13,824 nucleotides of DNA from Sphingobacteriales bacterium (GTDB taxonomy: Bacteria > Bacteroidota > Bacteroidia > Chitinophagales > Chitinophagaceae): assembly GCA_947463665.1 (NCBI GenBank), contig CANHUD010000035.1, positions 1 to 13,824 on the forward strand. The letters run 5' to 3'. The notes below the pieces were generated by a model. The model saw only the letters and a list, made by a program, of their open reading frames with translations, searched no databases and was not told where the DNA came from. Below, one piece after another: positions 6,454 to 13,641 of the stretch. How positions within the stretch are numbered: the stretch's first letter is position 1; each line of letters opens with the position of its first letter. Both the position numbers and the translations under genes were made by a program.

Positions 6454-7359
6454 ATGAAAAAAGCCCTCATTTTCCTGGGATTATTATGTCCGGTATTTAC
6501 GCTGGCACAGATTGGTATTGGAACATCCAATCCAAGTTCGTCTGCCCAATTGGAGGTAAGTAGCACCACACGTGGATTTTTGCCACCCCGTGTTTCTTTG
6601 ACAGCCACCAATGCAACGGCACCCATAACCAGTCCGGTGGCCGGATTGCTGGTATATAATATTGCCACTGCCGGTACGGCACCCAACAATGTTACACCCG
6701 GTTTTTACTTTTATTCCGGAACGGCCTGGGTCCGACTGATCGTTCCGACCGATAATGCGGCCAATGTTACGGGTACAGTGGCTATTGCCAATGGAGGTAC
6801 GGGCCAGACAACAAGCAACGCGGCACTCAATGCATTGCTGCCGTCTCAAACAGGTAATGCGGAAAAAATCCTGAAAACGAATGGGAGCAGCGCTGAATGG
6901 GCTACCAACGTAGCACTGACTTCTGCGGTCATCGGGACCTTCTCCGGCGGCGGTTATTCCGGGACCAGTCAGGATAATCAGTCTACGGGCGCATCCATCA
7001 CATTGCCTCCGGGAAAATGGAGTGTGCAAATCAATGTCCTGGCTACGGGGTCGAATCCTCCAAGCGAGACTCAGGCCACCTGGATCAGGATGCACCTTTC
7101 GGATGTTGCCGGCGGCAGTGCTACGAGCGACAGGGTAACCGGTACCGGCCTTCAAGTAGTAGGCAACCTGATTGGACCCAGTATATATACCATGGTTTCT
7201 GGTGCCATCGTAATTAACAATACGGGCTCTAGCAACAAGACATACTATTTAGTTAAAGGTAGGCAAGACAATTTTCCTGGCAGCTACAGTCTGAATTTTA
7301 GTGGGTTAGGAAATGCCGCATCCAGTGAAAATACTATAGTCGCCTATCCTATGAACTGA
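6454..7359 (+). CDS. Secreted surface protein with short tail-fibre-like motif
   Basis: This is a 301-residue exported protein of unknown function. Residues 1-18 form a signal peptide (MKKALIFLGLLCPVFTLAQ). The segment QIGIGTSNPSSSAQLEVSST followed by RGFLPPRVSL and AGLLVYN at 19-69 is a block seen at the start of many Bacteroidota surface proteins, often before phage-tail-like or collagen-like domains. Residues 108-120 (TVAIANGGTGQTT) match the short repeat typical of phage tail fibres. Residues about 150-301 are predicted to be beta-rich, with SITLPPGKWSVQINV suggesting a compact jelly-roll or C1q/TNF-like fold; this last point is weak. There is no T9SS tail. I preferred ATG at 6454 over an in-frame TTG at 6430 because only the former places a Lys-rich signal peptide at the N-terminus. 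It ends 22 bp from the convergent A-PCP-TE gene. Confidence 0.8.
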   Translation: MKKALIFLGLLCPVFTLAQIGIGTSNPSSSAQLEVSSTTRGFLPPRVSLTATNATAPITSPVAGLLVYNIATAGTAPNNVTPGFYFYSGTAWVRLIVPTDNAANVTGTVAIANGGTGQTTSNAALNALLPSQTGNAEKILKTNGSSAEWATNVALTSAVIGTFSGGGYSGTSQDNQSTGASITLPPGKWSVQINVLATGSNPPSETQATWIRMHLSDVAGGSATSDRVTGTGLQVVGNLIGPSIYTMVSGAIVINNTGSSNKTYYLVKGRQDNFPGSYSLNFSGLGNAASSENTIVAYPMN

Positions 7360-7381
7360 TCAGCTTGGTATCTTTTTCTAA

Positions 7382-9775
7382 TCATTCTGCTTTAAGATAT
7401 GCCTTCATACAACTGGCAATTTCTTCGGAAACATCCGGGTTGTTAAAATCCAGGTGTCCAATATTGAATGGAGCAGATCGGAAGCGGCCCCTGGTTATTT
7501 TTTCCCAGTCTTTTCTATCCTTTGAGCTTGTAAAGCCTGATTGTTCAAAGTATAGATACAGGGCGCTTGGAATCTGGATGACGTGGTCGTTTCTTTTTAC
7601 GATTTGAATGACCGCTTGGGCGAAATCCGATTGATCATTCGGGGAGCTCCTGGTTGCTTTTACAGCTCTGTTAATAGAATAAATGGACTGCTTCCATTTC
7701 CGGGGCTGAAACACCAAACCCATCAGCGAACCATAGTAATTCCACTTTTTGGGGGCGCTGTTCTGTAAAATGGAATCTCCATTGTTTTTGTAAAAAGGTG
7801 TATCCAACAGGATGAGGTCCATAGGTTCGTTGGTGCATTCAGCTATTTTAGCTGCGATGTAACCATGAAAACTATTGCCAATCAGACAGACATCGCCCTT
7901 TATATTCTTTTCTATCAAATCAGCCAACTGATGGAAAGGCTGTTGGTCTTCTTCTAAAAAGCTCCGGCTGTACAGATCAAATCGCAGGATGTACACATTA
8001 GCCTCCTCGATAAATCCCTTAAGAAGTGAATAGTAGGAATGGCCTTCCCCAGTTTCAATAAAGATCAAATTTTTTCGGCCTTCAACAACTGTGTTCAGGG
8101 TGTCTATTCTGGGAAGTACGTATGCTGTTGAGATATGCGTTACGAAATGAGACAGGGTGCCGAGATCTGAAATTTTGAAGGTTTTTAATTGTAAATGGAG
8201 CGCCTTCTCCACTTCGGTTATCATCACCATGGAGAGTAGGGAAGTACCGCCCAGATCCCTGAAAAAATGGCTCTCATCGTGTACTTCATCCGTTTCAAGA
8301 ACGTCTTTCCAGATTTGCCTGATGCGTTCTAAGCGAGAGGAATGATGAGGAAGATCTTTTGTTAAGGGTGTATTATTTTCCAGGTGTTCCATATGGATCT
8401 TCCGCAGCTGCTCTTTATCTATTTTACCATGGCTGTTTATAGGAAATGTAGTGAGCTCATAGTGAAATTTAGGCACAACGGGAATATCTGGTACGGTATT
8501 GAATACGTCTTTCCCTAGTATTTCCGGTTGGCCGGATTCTATGAATGAGATCAGATAATCAAAGCCGTTTTTGCCGATGAAGGGTAGGATCAGGCAGTTC
8601 ACTTGATGCGTCTGCTTTATTATCTTCTCGATTTCATGAAGATCCACCCATTTCCCATCAATTTTTAGCTGGGAATCTCCCCGGCCGGTAAGGAAGAGTT
8701 CGTTTTTATCGGTAAGAGATCCAAGATCTCCTGTAGGGTAATAGGTGAGGTCTGATTTTGTAGAGAATGGTACTAATATCTTTTTTTGATAGTATCCAAT
8801 GGCGATATCATTCGACCATACGCAGATCATACCTATTTGACCATTTTCTGACGAGGATTGGTCGATTTCCACTTTTTTAACCACCGAGCCTACGTGTCCG
8901 GTGATATAATCTCTTGTGCTGGTTAATTTGGCGGATGAGATCGTTCTGGTTTCTGTGGTGGCATAGGCGATCTGCAGGGTGACCCCGGATGGGAATGATT
9001 CAAAAAACCGCTGTACATCATCTTCAGTAATTCTTTCTCCTGAAATGCAGACAAACCGCAGACTCAAATCTTTTTGATGTAAATCCGATTGCGTCAGCGC
9101 TCTGAATACAGATGAGGTGAGGGTTGATACGGTGATGGCATGTTTTTTCCAAAAGGGGTATATGTTCTGAACGCGGACATCCTCCATACATACCACGCAG
9201 GCGCCGGTTAGTAATGAAGGGAATATACTGGCCAGTGCGGCGCTGAATGAGTTGGAAAAGAGCAGATCCACTTTGTCGAGCGGATGGTAGTGATTTTCTT
9301 CTATTTGTCGGAGTGTATCCTTATAAATTGAATGGTAACTATGGACGGCATATTTCGGTTTGCCGGAAGAGGCACTTGTAGCGTATACGCACATTTTTTT
9401 CTGACCGATGTCTGTGTTTTTGTACCAGTCTGATTCGAATATTTTAGTCGAATCATCGAAAACAGTCAGGTTTACTCCGTGCAATTCTGCACGGATGGGA
9501 ACATCGGTATAAACATCTATAGTTTCTACATGGGGTATGAAGAAATAATGATTACCGGAATAGAGGATCGCTAATTTGTTGATGATTTCTTCGATGGGGT
9601 TGGATTTCCGGATGGCGATGCAGGCGTCAAAGAGATGTTGTTCCGCTATAATGGATACGATTCTTTTTATTTGGATATGGAGATCTGCATAGCGGATCGT
9701 AGATTGTCGATCTTCAAGAGCCGGGTGATTGGAAAACCTTTTGAAGGCATCGTCAAGGTGTTCCAGTAAATTCAT
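7382..9775 (-). CDS. Stand-alone NRPS-like enzyme: adenylation, carrier protein and thioesterase (A-PCP-TE)
   Basis: This 797-residue single module has no condensation domain. The A domain (about 1-460) shows A3 YATSASSGKPK at 131-141, A5 YATTET at 271-276, A7 YPTGD at 346-350, A8 GRGDSQLKI at 364-372 and A10 with the catalytic Lys K451 (INSHGKID). The core A4 position usually reading FD reads F177-S178, so the Asp that contacts the alpha-amino group of amino-acid substrates appears to be missing. A carrier domain (about 478-550) carries LGGTS with S512 as the phosphopantetheine site. The thioesterase (about 565-797) has G633-N-S635-F-H-G638, probable acid D658 in LILLDTP and H774 in NIGHLDF. 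It should activate an acid, load it on the carrier and release it by hydrolysis, esterification or dimerisation. The ATG at 9775 overlaps the upstream gene by 23 bp. A longer in-frame start at 9868 would run further into that gene and adds no recognisable domain. The product is not predictable. Confidence 0.88.
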   Translation of the reverse strand: MNLLEHLDDAFKRFSNHPALEDRQSTIRYADLHIQIKRIVSIIAEQHLFDACIAIRKSNPIEEIINKLAILYSGNHYFFIPHVETIDVYTDVPIRAELHGVNLTVFDDSTKIFESDWYKNTDIGQKKMCVYATSASSGKPKYAVHSYHSIYKDTLRQIEENHYHPLDKVDLLFSNSFSAALASIFPSLLTGACVVCMEDVRVQNIYPFWKKHAITVSTLTSSVFRALTQSDLHQKDLSLRFVCISGERITEDDVQRFFESFPSGVTLQIAYATTETRTISSAKLTSTRDYITGHVGSVVKKVEIDQSSSENGQIGMICVWSNDIAIGYYQKKILVPFSTKSDLTYYPTGDLGSLTDKNELFLTGRGDSQLKIDGKWVDLHEIEKIIKQTHQVNCLILPFIGKNGFDYLISFIESGQPEILGKDVFNTVPDIPVVPKFHYELTTFPINSHGKIDKEQLRKIHMEHLENNTPLTKDLPHHSSRLERIRQIWKDVLETDEVHDESHFFRDLGGTSLLSMVMITEVEKALHLQLKTFKISDLGTLSHFVTHISTAYVLPRIDTLNTVVEGRKNLIFIETGEGHSYYSLLKGFIEEANVYILRFDLYSRSFLEEDQQPFHQLADLIEKNIKGDVCLIGNSFHGYIAAKIAECTNEPMDLILLDTPFYKNNGDSILQNSAPKKWNYYGSLMGLVFQPRKWKQSIYSINRAVKATRSSPNDQSDFAQAVIQIVKRNDHVIQIPSALYLYFEQSGFTSSKDRKDWEKITRGRFRSAPFNIGHLDFNNPDVSEEIASCMKAYLKAE

Positions 9776-10523
9776 ACACGTTGTAGTTGTGGGTATTGGT
9801 AAGTCCGAATGCCTGTAGATTATGGCTGCTGGCCGAGTTGGAAGTGGCCCATGAAGAGATGCTCTCAACTGTTCCAGCCTGTTGTGCCAGCAGGGTACGA
9901 GCGGCTAAGGTGTCCAGATGGAATTTCATTCCTCTGTACGGTTCCTGCAGTCCGCCAGCGGTGTAGAGAAGCGTATTGTTATAGATCCAAAAACTGCAGA
10001 TCCCGATGCATTCCTTCTGGTGCTGTACCAGATAGGCGTGGAAATTCGGGATGTGGAGCATTAACTTTAGGTTTTCTTCCACGGAGGAGGGGTGATTGTT
10101 CTGGGCGCTGAACACTTCCAGGTAGCGTTGAGTGTAGAGTCCAATTTGGGTATGGTCTACGGGAGTGAGCTGTATGTTTTGAGGTTGAATTGATTGGATG
10201 TTTTTGGCGGGCGATTGCAAGTAGGAGATGTTTTCTTTTAACGTGTAATGACCGCTGTTTTTGATGAACTCAATGGATGGATTGTCGGCATTATGGACGA
10301 TTAGTTTATGCTTGCCGAATGGTCGTTTTTGATAGTACTCCCGGATCATGGACATCGTACCTTCATTTGTAACAGTGCCAAATGAATAGTTGAAATAATC
10401 CACTTCCATGAATTTCAGCAAATGAATGGTCTCCCGCATATCAAAATCTATAGAGTTGCAAACAGTGGGATTCTTTTTAAATGCGGAAAGTCTTTGCCTG
10501 TCAAAATCGACGAAATCAAGCAT
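9753..10523 (-). CDS. GNAT-family acyltransferase, partner of the A-PCP-TE enzyme
   Basis: This is a 256-residue predicted acyl-CoA (or acyl-carrier) N-acyltransferase. The C-terminal half (about 118-252) shows a GNAT fold: AYLVQHQKECIGICSFWIYN gives the central strands, GGLQEPYRGMKFHLDTLAA at 190-208 is the helix and acyl-CoA pyrophosphate loop in a degenerate form (PYRGMKFH in place of R/QxxGxG/A), and SNSASSHNLQAFGLTNTHNYNVYEF is the closing region that often reads N...LYexlGF. The N-terminal 110 residues could be a degenerate first GNAT half, but this is uncertain. The gene is first in a two-gene operon and its end overlaps the A-PCP-TE start by 23 bp, so translational coupling is likely. 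It may acylate the substrate or product of that enzyme, or an amine acceptor; this is inferred from context only. Confidence 0.72.
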   Translation of the reverse strand: MLDFVDFDRQRLSAFKKNPTVCNSIDFDMRETIHLLKFMEVDYFNYSFGTVTNEGTMSMIREYYQKRPFGKHKLIVHNADNPSIEFIKNSGHYTLKENISYLQSPAKNIQSIQPQNIQLTPVDHTQIGLYTQRYLEVFSAQNNHPSSVEENLKLMLHIPNFHAYLVQHQKECIGICSFWIYNNTLLYTAGGLQEPYRGMKFHLDTLAARTLLAQQAGTVESISSWATSNSASSHNLQAFGLTNTHNYNVYEFTGTP

Positions 10524-10543
10524 GCAGTTTTTTTAAGGGGGGA

Positions 10544-10574
10544 TAAAAATAGTGTTTTGGATGTTGTGATGCAA
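10544..10574 (-). promoter_or_regulatory. Candidate promoter of the GNAT / A-PCP-TE operon
   Basis: On the minus strand TTG (10572-10574) is followed after 20 bases by TATTTTTA (10544-10551), close to the Bacteroidota -33 TTTG / -7 TAnnTTTG pattern. It lies 20 bases before the GNAT start codon. The -7 octamer is the same as that before hipB. Confidence 0.45.
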
Positions 10575-10653
10575 TGTTTTCAGACAGGATACATATGTGT
10601 GAACCATGAGGTGATACCTAGAAGTAAGTAATCTGGCGGAAAAGCTATTTCGG

Positions 10654-10687
10654 TTTGACGCGAACCTTAAGGAGTTCTGTACATTTA
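10654..10687 (+). promoter_or_regulatory. Candidate promoter of the metallopeptidase-FISUMP gene
   Basis: TTTG at 10654-10657 and TACATTTA at 10680-10687 are separated by 22 bases and match the Bacteroidota promoter pattern, the second with one mismatch. The ATG at 10704 lies 16 bases downstream. The start is preceded by no clear Shine-Dalgarno. Confidence 0.45.
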
Positions 10688-10703
10688 CCCAAAACCCTGA
10701 TTC

Positions 10704-11966
10704 ATGCGTGTTTGTATGTTGATCCTATTCCTATTGGCAATGCCTGGTCTATTAGTGGCACAGGATAAGATGGGTACGACTTTTTCCGGGCAGGCTGCGC
10801 AGGATCCTGGACCTTGTGCTACGGCTGCTAATTTCATGTCGGAGCAGGATGTCAACCGCTTGATTACGGACATGTTGGATAGGATCAATATCCGGAATCG
10901 GTTTATCATTGTTTCCTGTACAACTGTACCGAACTGTCAGGCTGTGCTCTACAAAGGGAAGCCATATATTCTGTATAATCCCAATTTTCTGGAAGAGGTA
11001 AAGCGGTTGAATTTCAGCAATGCGGAGATCAAGATTTCTGATCGCAATTGGGAGGCCTTATCCATTCTTGCGCATGAATTGGGCCATCACGTAAACAATC
11101 ACCTGTTGAATCCACTTCCAGATGCCACACAACGGGACATGGAGCTGGAGGCGGATGAATTTGTTGGATCGATGATTTTCTGGATGGGAGGCAGTCGGGA
11201 TCAGGCATTGGCCGCCTTCCTGGCGTTGCCTGAGTCCGGATCCTACACGCACCCGGGACGTCAGCAGCGGCTGGCTGCTGTAGGCAGGGGTTGGGATAAA
11301 GTAAAATCCCGTATGAAGGATCCTAAGCAGGATCCTGTAAGGCCTGATCCGCAACCTGAGCCGGTAAGGCCAACACCTGTTTCTCCAGGCCGAGCCAGTA
11401 TTGTCTCTGTAGCTATAGGCAAACAGGTATGGATGATGGAGAATCTGAATGTGGTTCATTTTCGAAATGGTGATCCCATTCCGGAGGCCAGGACAGATGA
11501 GGAATGGATTCGTGCCAACGAGTCAAAAGAACCGGTCTGGTGCTATTATGAGAATAATTCTTCAAGGGGTCTACTCTACGGTAAACTTTACAACTGGTAT
11601 GCGGTACATGATTCACGGGGACTGGCACCGATTGGCTGGCATATTCCATCTAATGAGGAATGGTCAGCATTAATAAAAGGATTGGGTGGGTCCGCAGTGG
11701 CCGGTGGGAAACTAAAAAGTAACAGTGGCTGGTACAGCAATGGAAATGGTTCGAATGAAAGTCAGTTTGCTGCTATCCCTGGAGGTTACCGAGAGGCCGA
11801 CGGCACCTTCAGCAGTGTTGGTTATAGTGGTTTTTGGTGGAGTATTTCGGTTTCAAGGAATGATTACTGGGGGCGTTACCTAAATAGTTCTGGTATTGCA
11901 GCGTATCCTTATTATGGTAATAACTGGATAGGAGGCGGGTTTTCAGTTCGTTGTGTGAAAGATTAA
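10704..11966 (+). CDS. Secreted HExxH metallopeptidase-like protein fused to a FISUMP domain
   Basis: This is a 420-residue exported protein. Residues 1-19 are a signal peptide (MRVCMLILFLLAMPGLLVA). The first domain (about 38-205) carries a zinc-peptidase motif H124-E125-L126-G127-H128, followed by E147-L-E-A-D151, which fits the ExxAD third-ligand motif of M48-type peptidases, so an active centre looks complete. Unlike most M48 enzymes I see no multi-pass membrane region. A Pro-rich linker (about 206-228) leads to a C-terminal FISUMP domain (about 231-420), recognised from QVWMMENLNVV, LYNWYAV, APIGWHIPSNEEW, the IPGGYREADGTFSSVGYSGF segment, WWS and the closing FSVRCVKD. FISUMP domains are surface modules of unknown function. 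Proteolysis of an envelope or environmental substrate is inferred. The gene is divergent from the GNAT operon and converges on the propeller regulator with 4 bp between stop codons. Confidence 0.85.
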   Translation: MRVCMLILFLLAMPGLLVAQDKMGTTFSGQAAQDPGPCATAANFMSEQDVNRLITDMLDRINIRNRFIIVSCTTVPNCQAVLYKGKPYILYNPNFLEEVKRLNFSNAEIKISDRNWEALSILAHELGHHVNNHLLNPLPDATQRDMELEADEFVGSMIFWMGGSRDQALAAFLALPESGSYTHPGRQQRLAAVGRGWDKVKSRMKDPKQDPVRPDPQPEPVRPTPVSPGRASIVSVAIGKQVWMMENLNVVHFRNGDPIPEARTDEEWIRANESKEPVWCYYENNSSRGLLYGKLYNWYAVHDSRGLAPIGWHIPSNEEWSALIKGLGGSAVAGGKLKSNSGWYSNGNGSNESQFAAIPGGYREADGTFSSVGYSGFWWSISVSRNDYWGRYLNSSGIAAYPYYGNNWIGGGFSVRCVKD

Positions 11967-11976
11967 TTTTTCACAC
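11953..11976. terminator. Hairpin spanning both convergent stop codons (probable bidirectional terminator)
   Basis: GTGTGAAA at 11953-11960 and TTTCACAC at 11969-11976 form an 8-bp perfect stem with an 8-base loop. The + stop (11964-11966) lies in the loop and the - stop (11971-11973) in the right arm. The T-tracts on either side are weak, so termination is likely but not certain. Confidence 0.5.
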
Positions 11977-13641
11977 TCCTTTATTCCAAATCTTCCGTAC
12001 ATAGGTTTCGCTTAATCCGGTGAGTACGGCGATTTCTCTGGCTGTTTTTCCTTCGGTTCGGAGTTGTTTAATTTTTTCGAAGCGGATTTTCTGTATCAGG
12101 TCTCCTGGTTTTTCGGGATCCAGTATGGTATAGACCATGGAGGTATTGGTATTGAATTGGGCGACGATGGTTTTGAGGGAGGCGGTTGTGAGGTTTTCGC
12201 GGATATAGGTTTCGATTTCTTCGAGGGTTAGTTTGGGTTTTGTATCGTCTATAGCGGATTCGACCAATTCTTTCTTTATGGAAAGTACTTTGTTCCGGTA
12301 AACTACTACGAGAATGACCAGCCCAATGATCGTGCCCAGTAGGGAAAGGGTCAGCCAGGAGGGTGTGACCGACGAATCGGCTGTTGTCTGCTTTTGGTAG
12401 AAGGCGATGATATTGTCCAGGTTGTTAAGGTCCAGGTTATATAGGCCATTAATGCTTCCGGCGAATAATTTTTTGCCATCGTGGTAAAGTCCTCTTCGGT
12501 TGAATTCAATATCCGGAATCAGGGTAGACAGTTTGTTTTGCTGTAAATCGAAATGGTAGAGACCCAGATCGGTTGCGATCACATATTCCATTTCTTTTAT
12601 GGGCAGGAGGGTATGGGCTTTTTGGATGCCCTCGGCCTTGTGTTCGATCACTCCATTCTGTACATGGAGGATACCTTCGGCTGTTAACAGAAGCACCTGT
12701 TGGGGTTTGATATCACCGTCAAGGATAGGTTGTTCGATGGTGTTAAGTTGGGTAATGGTTCTGGAATCTGTATGATAGTGGTACAGGGTTTTCCCCTGGC
12801 TGAAATAAATAGTGTGGTAGGTAGGGTTTTCGGTTAGGAGTACCAGTTCGTCTTCTCCTTTTCCGTTGAAGAGAATGGTTGCACGCTTCAGGTTGCTGTC
12901 GAGCTCGATGAGTCGGTTCCCACTGGCTACCATATACATCCCGGCAAAACTAAGGTAGCGGATGTCGCGGCAGGGGGTAAAATCAAATCCATTGGCTACA
13001 GGGAGCTGTTTCGGCGCTTCCGTGCTGTTGGCCAGCTGGTGTACGTCAAATACATCCAGCGTGTAGGGGGTAGCGAACACTTTTCCATTGTATTCCCGGA
13101 TGTAGCCGTCGGAGAATTGGGGGAACGGCAGTTTAAGGTGTCTGTTTTGAAAATAGACGCCGGAATAGGTAGCTATGAAATGTGCAGAGATGGATCGCAC
13201 GCTGTGGTTACGGAGTTGGTATCCGTAGGGTCTGACTTCATAAATATGCATCCGGCCACCGGTGGTGATGTAAAAGAATTCATCATTGCCCGCATGGTGT
13301 TCGTTTTTCTTTTCATCCGGGTAGGGCAGGAGGTGCGACATAGAGAACTGTCTGTGGTATTTTACGCCGTTGGAGTCAAGGGCGATTTTCCCCTGCTTGT
13401 CAATCCGTAAGTATCCTTTTTGGTTGCCGACTTTTATCGGTTTGATGCCGTCCATCCGATAAATTCCATCAGAAGTGCCGGCATAAATGGTGCCCGACCA
13501 GTCGCGAACCACATTGAAATAGGAAGGAATCGAGTAGAGCATCAGCAGGGAAGTGTCTCGATCAGGTTGGGCAAATACAGGACCCGTACTGAAAACGATG
13601 ATCAGGAAAGCGGAAAGGACTTTGTGGATTTTAGATAGCAT
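11971..13641 (-). CDS. Propeller-TM-HTH membrane regulator (one-component, AraC-like DNA-binding end)
   Basis: This 556-residue protein starts with a signal peptide (1-24, cleavage after FAQ likely). Residues about 30-415 are short beta-rich repeats of the sort seen in periplasmic propeller sensors (IYAGTSDGIYRMDG, VIATDLGLYHFD, LFAGSINGLYNLD). A single TM helix at about 429-448 is followed by a basic stop-transfer RNK. Residues about 471-555 are a DNA-binding region resembling AraC: IRENLTTASLKTIVAQFNTN for the first HTH, KIRFEKIKQLRTEGKTAREI for the linker helix, and AVLTGLSETYVRKIWNK as a shortened second HTH. No kinase or receiver domain is present, unlike hybrid two-component systems with similar sensors. 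It should pass a periplasmic signal directly to DNA. The start is supported by AGGTGG four bases upstream (13645-13650 on the + strand). The ligand and targets are unknown. Confidence 0.82.
   Translation of the reverse strand: MLSKIHKVLSAFLIIVFSTGPVFAQPDRDTSLLMLYSIPSYFNVVRDWSGTIYAGTSDGIYRMDGIKPIKVGNQKGYLRIDKQGKIALDSNGVKYHRQFSMSHLLPYPDEKKNEHHAGNDEFFYITTGGRMHIYEVRPYGYQLRNHSVRSISAHFIATYSGVYFQNRHLKLPFPQFSDGYIREYNGKVFATPYTLDVFDVHQLANSTEAPKQLPVANGFDFTPCRDIRYLSFAGMYMVASGNRLIELDSNLKRATILFNGKGEDELVLLTENPTYHTIYFSQGKTLYHYHTDSRTITQLNTIEQPILDGDIKPQQVLLLTAEGILHVQNGVIEHKAEGIQKAHTLLPIKEMEYVIATDLGLYHFDLQQNKLSTLIPDIEFNRRGLYHDGKKLFAGSINGLYNLDLNNLDNIIAFYQKQTTADSSVTPSWLTLSLLGTIIGLVILVVVYRNKVLSIKKELVESAIDDTKPKLTLEEIETYIRENLTTASLKTIVAQFNTNTSMVYTILDPEKPGDLIQKIRFEKIKQLRTEGKTAREIAVLTGLSETYVRKIWNKGV

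Noticed and set aside
6781..6810. Prophage or tailocin remnant suggested by the GGTGQTT motif
   Set aside because: No other phage gene is present, and this motif is frequent in Bacteroidota surface proteins with signal peptides.
6484..7155. Minus-strand frame opposite the secreted surface protein
   Set aside because: Cys/Arg/Gly-rich shadow with no recognisable domain, opposite a gene with a clear signal peptide.
7360..7381. Terminator between the convergent genes
   Set aside because: Only the short palindrome CTGATCAG (no loop) and a T5 run are present; not enough for a call.
9776..9868. N-terminal extension of the A-PCP-TE protein
   Set aside because: The extra 31 residues fall inside the GNAT coding region, contain no motif, and a better ATG lies at 9775 where the A-domain-like sequence begins.
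10803..11340. Repeated GGATCC sites in the metallopeptidase gene
   Set aside because: They fall in different codon contexts and partly in the Pro-rich linker; likely chance plus Asp-Pro codons.
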